A stretch of 64,000 nt of DNA, from the NCBI RefSeq assembly GCF_900103665.1, contig NZ_FNGY01000009.1, positions 62,001-126,000 on the forward strand. The letters run 5' to 3'. Shown piece by piece: positions 60,490-64,000 of this stretch. A model generated the notes under the pieces. It did not search any database. It had not been told where the DNA came from and saw only the letters and a program-made list of their open reading frames with translations. The position numbers were made by a program, and so were the translations under genes. This stretch comes from Pedobacter steynii (GTDB lineage Bacteria; Bacteroidota; Bacteroidia; Sphingobacteriales; Sphingobacteriaceae). Numbering within the stretch: position 1 is the first letter of the stretch; each line of letters opens with the position of its first letter.

Positions 60490-61890
60490 TTAGGTTTCCA
60501 GATTGATCGCCCTCATTTTATTATACAGCGTCTTCCTGTCAATATTCAGGATTTTTGCCGCTTTGGTTTTATTAAAATTAACTTCTCTCAGGACTTTTAA
60601 GATGGCTTCATATTCAGCCTCTAAAGCTGCATTTTTCAAGTCTCTCGGCTTCTCTGTCCGCGAAATGGAGCTTTCCATCGCAGAAGCTTTTGCATAAGTA
60701 GAGATCTCTAAAGGAAGTGCCTTTAGTTGAATTTCCTGCGTTTCGGTAAGCAATGTTGCCCTTCTAACCACATTTTTTAATTCCCGAACGTTTCCCGGCC
60801 AGTTGTAGGTTAAGAAACACTCTTCCACTTCTTCAGAGAAACTCTGCACATTCCGGTTCAATTCCTGGTTTGCCACTTCTAAAAATGTATTGGCAAAGAC
60901 CATAATGTCACGTCCACGCTGACTCAATGGCGGAAGGGCAATAGAAAACTCATTGAAGCGATGGTATAAATCTTCCCTAAACCTGCCTTTTTGAATGGCA
61001 TTTGTCAGGTTTTCATTGGTTGCAACGATAATCCTTACATCCAGATCGATCTCTTTTGTACTTCCGATTCTTTTGATTTTACGTTCTTGTACGGTTCTGA
61101 GTAAGGCCGCCTGAATTTCATAAGAAAGGTTTCCTACTTCATCCAGAAAGAGGGTACCGCCATTTGCCATTTCAAAATGGCCGATTTTAGTATAAAGAGC
61201 TCCGGTAAAAGATCCTTTTTCATGTCCGAAAAATTCACTTCCTGCCAGTTCCTTGGTTAAAGAACCACAGTCCATCGCCACAAAAGGATTGTTTTTTCTT
61301 GGGCTGTTCAAGTGAATCGCCATGGCAACCGATTCTTTTCCTGTTCCGCTTTCGCCGGTCAGGATCACACTGTAGGCCGTTGGTGCAACCAGTTGAATCT
61401 GTTTCAACAACTCTTTAGAAGCGGCGCTTTGTCCGGCAACAAAATTATCCGTTTGGTTATAAATCTGCTTGCTCCCTTTTTGTTTTGGTGCTTCAGCAGG
61501 GGTTTCCACTCTATTTTCATTTAAGGCCGTTTGTGTATCAATCGCCTTATTGATGGTATTTAAGATTTCATCCGGATACAGCGGCTTGGTAATATAGTCG
61601 TATGCACCCAGTTTGATGAGTTCTACAGCCAGCTTAATATCAGAATACCCGGTGATGATAATCACGCCGGTGCTTGGATAACTTTCCTTAATCTTGATCA
61701 GCATCTCCTTCCCATCGGTATCTTCCAAACGATAGTCACACAACACGAGGTCGTAACTTTCCTTTGCCAGATATTCCATCGCGGAAACACCGCTTGTAGC
61801 TGTTGAGACACTAAATGAATTTCGGGTTAAAAACTTAGATAGTAATAAACCAATGTTTATTTCATCATCAACAATTAATATTTTTCTCAT
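60490..61890 (-). CDS. NtrC-type sigma-54 dependent response regulator
   Basis: 466 aa. Receiver domain (residues 1-120; KILIVDDEINIG, phospho-Asp52 in LVLCDYRLED), AAA+ domain with Walker A GESGTGKES and the sigma-54-contacting GSFTGA loop, GGTLFLDEVGNL as Walker B, and a Fis-like HTH at the end (NKTAKILNIDRKTLYNKM). It should activate sigma-54 promoters on phosphorylation. The partner histidine kinase is not beside it. The AI-2E gene follows 6 bases later and may be in its operon. Confidence 0.93.
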   Translation of the reverse strand: MRKILIVDDEINIGLLLSKFLTRNSFSVSTATSGVSAMEYLAKESYDLVLCDYRLEDTDGKEMLIKIKESYPSTGVIIITGYSDIKLAVELIKLGAYDYITKPLYPDEILNTINKAIDTQTALNENRVETPAEAPKQKGSKQIYNQTDNFVAGQSAASKELLKQIQLVAPTAYSVILTGESGTGKESVAMAIHLNSPRKNNPFVAMDCGSLTKELAGSEFFGHEKGSFTGALYTKIGHFEMANGGTLFLDEVGNLSYEIQAALLRTVQERKIKRIGSTKEIDLDVRIIVATNENLTNAIQKGRFREDLYHRFNEFSIALPPLSQRGRDIMVFANTFLEVANQELNRNVQSFSEEVEECFLTYNWPGNVRELKNVVRRATLLTETQEIQLKALPLEISTYAKASAMESSISRTEKPRDLKNAALEAEYEAILKVLREVNFNKTKAAKILNIDRKTLYNKMRAINLET

Positions 61891-62014
61891 AGGGAAATAA
61901 AATAGTTTACTGCATAATAATAGATAAATATAAATACATTTTTTAGTATGGGAAATATTTTCTACACTTTTAAATCCACCGACCTATAAAAAGGTCAGTT
62001 TATCGACTATAGCA

Positions 62015-62045
62015 AAAGCCCATCGAAATGCGTCCAATGGGCTTT
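62015..62045 (-). terminator. terminator after the enoyl-CoA hydratase gene
   Basis: AAAGCCCAT pairs with ATGGGCTTT around a 13-base loop. Minus-strand reading leaves TTTTGC, so efficiency may be moderate. Confidence 0.6.
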
Positions 62046-62065
62046 AAATACGTGATAGACAAGGT

Positions 62066-62848
62066 TTATTTACCTAAAAATGCGGGTTTCCTTTTTTCTA
62101 AAAAAGCAGTAGTACCTTCTATAAAATCATTTGTATCAAAACACTTACCAAATTCTTTGATTTCGGCTTCAAAACCGTCTTCATCAAAAAGAAGTGATGC
62201 GTTTACAGCGCGGATTGCACTTGCGACTGCCAACGGTGCGCGCAATTTTATCTTTGCCAGAATTTCTTCCACTTTAGACAAAAGTTCTGCTGCAGGAACT
62301 ACATAATTGACCAGTCCGATTTTTTCTGCATGTGCTGCAGTGATCATATCCGCAGTGGTGATCATTTCAATCGCTCTTCCTTTTCCAACCAGCTGTGTCA
62401 GTCTTTGTGTACCGCCATAACCAGGTATCAGACCAAGGGAAACCTCAGGCAATCCGAGTCTGGCATTCTCTGATGCCACACGGATATGACAGGCCATAGC
62501 CAGCTCTAATCCTCCACCCAAAGCAAAACCATTGATCGCTGCAATCACTGGCTTCGGACAGTTCTCTATGGCATCAAACACCGTATGCTGTCCCTTTCTG
62601 GCCAGGTCTTCTCCCTGTTCGCTGCGATAAGCCGCAAACTCCGAGATATCTGCTCCGGCAACGAAGGCTTTCTCTCCCGCCCCGGTCAATAACACCGCGC
62701 GAACCTCTTCCGTCTGACCGGCAAAGGCAATCACCTCTGCCAATTCCGTTAATGTTTCTTTATTTAAAGCATTTAGCTTTTGCTCCCTGTTGATGGTTAC
62801 ATAAAGCACCTGCGCTCTTATTTCTGATAAGATATTCTGATATGCCAT
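62066..62848 (-). CDS. enoyl-CoA hydratase/isomerase family protein
   Basis: 260 aa. Crotonase fold: oxyanion-hole segments KAFVAGADISEF (about residues 59-70) and NGFALGGGLELAMAC (about 105-119), with the second Glu in LPEVSLGLIPGYGGTQRL. It hydrates enoyl-CoA in fatty-acid or branched-chain amino acid breakdown. It is 3 bases behind the B12-binding protein gene, suggesting a propionyl/methylmalonyl or beta-oxidation context. Confidence 0.88.
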   Translation of the reverse strand: MAYQNILSEIRAQVLYVTINREQKLNALNKETLTELAEVIAFAGQTEEVRAVLLTGAGEKAFVAGADISEFAAYRSEQGEDLARKGQHTVFDAIENCPKPVIAAINGFALGGGLELAMACHIRVASENARLGLPEVSLGLIPGYGGTQRLTQLVGKGRAIEMITTADMITAAHAEKIGLVNYVVPAAELLSKVEEILAKIKLRAPLAVASAIRAVNASLLFDEDGFEAEIKEFGKCFDTNDFIEGTTAFLEKRKPAFLGK

Positions 62849-62851
62849 AAT

Positions 62852-63271
62852 CTAAAAGTTTCTGTTTTCGACCACCCAGCCTTTGATATAATTTACGATC
62901 GTTTCCATGGTGGTTCCCGGCGCAAACAATTCCCCTACACCGATCTCTTTGAGTTTCTTCATGTCATTTTCCGGAATAATTCCACCACCGGTAAGCAATA
63001 CATCTTTGACCTCTTTCTGCCTCATGATTTCCACTATTTTAGGAAAGACAGTCATGTGTGCTCCGGATAGGATCGAGACACCTATGGCATCAACATCTTC
63101 CTGTAAGGCTGTGTTTACCACCATCTCCGGGGTCTGACGTAATCCGGTATAGATCACTTCCATCCCGGCATCTCTCAGAGAGGTTGCAATTACTTTAGCC
63201 CCTCTGTCGTGCCCATCCAATCCAACTTTAGCCACTAAAACCCTAATGGGCCTGTTTAATGTCTTGCTCAT
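62852..63271 (-). CDS. free-standing cobalamin-binding subunit (methylmalonyl-CoA mutase C-terminal type)
   Basis: 139 aa. The whole protein is one B12-binding domain: LVAKVGLDGHDRGAKVIA contains the DxHxxG motif whose His coordinates cobalt, followed by SILSGAHMTVFPK and LTGGGIIPENDM. In split methylmalonyl-CoA mutases this domain is a separate small subunit. The catalytic subunit is not in the window. First of the two-gene unit with enoyl-CoA hydratase. Confidence 0.85.
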   Translation of the reverse strand: MSKTLNRPIRVLVAKVGLDGHDRGAKVIATSLRDAGMEVIYTGLRQTPEMVVNTALQEDVDAIGVSILSGAHMTVFPKIVEIMRQKEVKDVLLTGGGIIPENDMKKLKEIGVGELFAPGTTMETIVNYIKGWVVENRNF

Positions 63272-63322
63272 AAAATATACGAATAGTAGGCTGTAAATGT
63301 AAGTAAATTAGCGCTTTTATGT

Positions 63323-63330
63323 TAACTTTG
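63323..63330 (+). promoter_or_regulatory. -7 box of glnS
   Basis: Plus-strand TAACTTTG, 21 bases upstream of the ATG at 63352; divergent from the B12-binding gene. Confidence 0.5.
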
Positions 63331-63351
63331 AAGACTAAATTTACAGTTTTT

Positions 63352-64000
63352 ATGAGTGAGGAAAGATCATTGAACTTTATTGAGGAGATCATTGAGAACG
63401 ATTTAAGCAGCGGAAAATATGAAACGTTAATTACCCGTTTCCCGCCTGAACCCAATGGATATTTGCACATCGGACATGCGAAGGCAATATGCCTGAACTT
63501 TGGTCTGACCAAGAAATATGGTGGCTATACAAACCTGAGGTTTGATGACACCAACCCGATAACGGAAAAAACCGAATATGTAGACAGTCAGCAGCAAGAC
63601 ATTAAATGGCTTGGGTTTGAATGGAAAAATGAGCTTTATACCTCAGATTACTTTGATACTTTATACGATTTCGCAGTAAAACTGATCGAAAAAGGCCTTG
63701 CTTATATAGACGACAGCAGTGCTGAAGAAATTGCAGCATTGAAAGGTACGCCTACGGAGGCAGGGACAGACAGTCCATACCGTTCCCGCAGCATTGCCGA
63801 AAACCTGGACCTTTTTGCCCGCATGAAAGCAGGCGAATTTGCAGATGGCGCCCGTATTTTAAGAGCAAAAGCGGATATGTCCAGTCCGAATATGATCATG
63901 CGTGATCCGATTATTTATCGCATCAAACATGCAGAACATCACCGTACAGGCAACAAATGGTGCATCTATCCGATGTATGATTTTGCACATGGACAAAGTG
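63352..64000 (+). CDS. glnS: glutamine-tRNA ligase, N-terminal part (cut by window edge)
   Basis: The first 216 codons are visible and the frame is open to the end. Class I synthetase: FPPEPNGYLHIGHAKAICLN has the HIGH-type motif (about residues 30-49), followed by LRFDDTNPITEK and DIKWLGFEWK, and the later MRDPIIYRIKHAEHHRTGN. This is the GlnRS/GluRS catalytic fold, and the GlnRS-specific FPPEPNG start fits glutamine. The N-terminus MSEERSLNFIEEIIE fixes the start codon. Confidence 0.93.
   Translation, partial: MSEERSLNFIEEIIENDLSSGKYETLITRFPPEPNGYLHIGHAKAICLNFGLTKKYGGYTNLRFDDTNPITEKTEYVDSQQQDIKWLGFEWKNELYTSDYFDTLYDFAVKLIEKGLAYIDDSSAEEIAALKGTPTEAGTDSPYRSRSIAENLDLFARMKAGEFADGARILRAKADMSSPNMIMRDPIIYRIKHAEHHRTGNKWCIYPMYDFAHGQS

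Overview
The window is a gene-dense, AT-rich chromosomal segment from a member of the Bacteroidota, most likely the Sphingobacteriaceae (Pedobacter-like). The evidence is the following. Many promoters show the Bacteroidota -7 box TAnnTTTG (TATTTTTG, TATCTTTG, TAACTTTG, TATATTTG) with little sign of Shine-Dalgarno sites. Families typical of the phylum are present, including IPExxxVDY, DUF6600, DUF4394, DUF6814 and succinylornithine-type ArgF'. Secreted and lipoprotein genes are numerous. The species call is inference, because no rRNA gene is present. There is no prophage, CRISPR array, intact insertion sequence or plasmid gene; most of the window is core genome.

Layout. 1-2.7 kb: the end of a regulator gene, a secreted glucanase-fold protein, a broken DUF418 membrane-protein gene and a Crp-family regulator. 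2.8-14.5 kb: tRNA-Ser(GGA), pyruvate kinase, acpP-fabF-rnc, yicC-gmk-nadD, an RsmI-like methyltransferase, a DUF6600 surface protein and prfC. 14.6-28.5 kb: the arginine region, all on the minus strand apart from one S9 peptidase gene: GNAT-argG-argC-argD-argF' / terminator / argB-proC-argE, then argH and an aminotransferase. 28.5-38.5 kb: a lipoprotein, a DadA-like oxidase, an M28 peptidase, a two-copy DUF4394 lipoprotein, ybaB, a UPF0173 hydrolase and polA. 38.5-47.5 kb: tag, a CMD protein, an alkyltransferase-like protein, trmB, a GDP-fucose synthase, a frameshifted double-glycine peptide gene, oxyR and a Mn-type sod, tadA, csaA, an SMI1/KNR4 protein, a LysE exporter and an RlmI-like methyltransferase. 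47.5-64 kb: an MHS transporter with its DUF6814 partner, bestrophin, NdpA, TerC, an ECF sigma/anti-sigma/DUF4097 operon, an exported agmatine deiminase-like enzyme, aspS, a holin-like/YtxH group, an AI-2E permease, an NtrC-type regulator, an enoyl-CoA hydratase, a free-standing B12-binding subunit and the start of glnS.

How the genes work together. The arginine cluster supplies a nearly complete route from glutamate. ArgF' has Val at position 90, where AOTCase has Glu and B. fragilis SOTCase has Pro, so the pathway probably runs on N-succinyl intermediates. The GNAT gene that heads the operon is the best local candidate for the missing acyl-glutamate synthase. A 44-codon reading frame with four Arg codons lies in its leader. 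The tag/ATL pair (alkylation damage) and the oxyR/sod pair (oxidative stress) form two small stress neighbourhoods.

Most noteworthy. (1) The arginine leader ORF and the GNAT candidate. (2) The Val90 specificity marker of ArgF'. (3) A double-glycine leader peptide gene broken by one missing base. (4) A perfect 15-bp palindrome between the -33 and -7 boxes upstream of pyruvate kinase. (5) A multi-stem intergenic element with 14-bp terminal inverted repeats next to polA. (6) Two apparently leaderless genes. I saw no wholly new multi-gene system.
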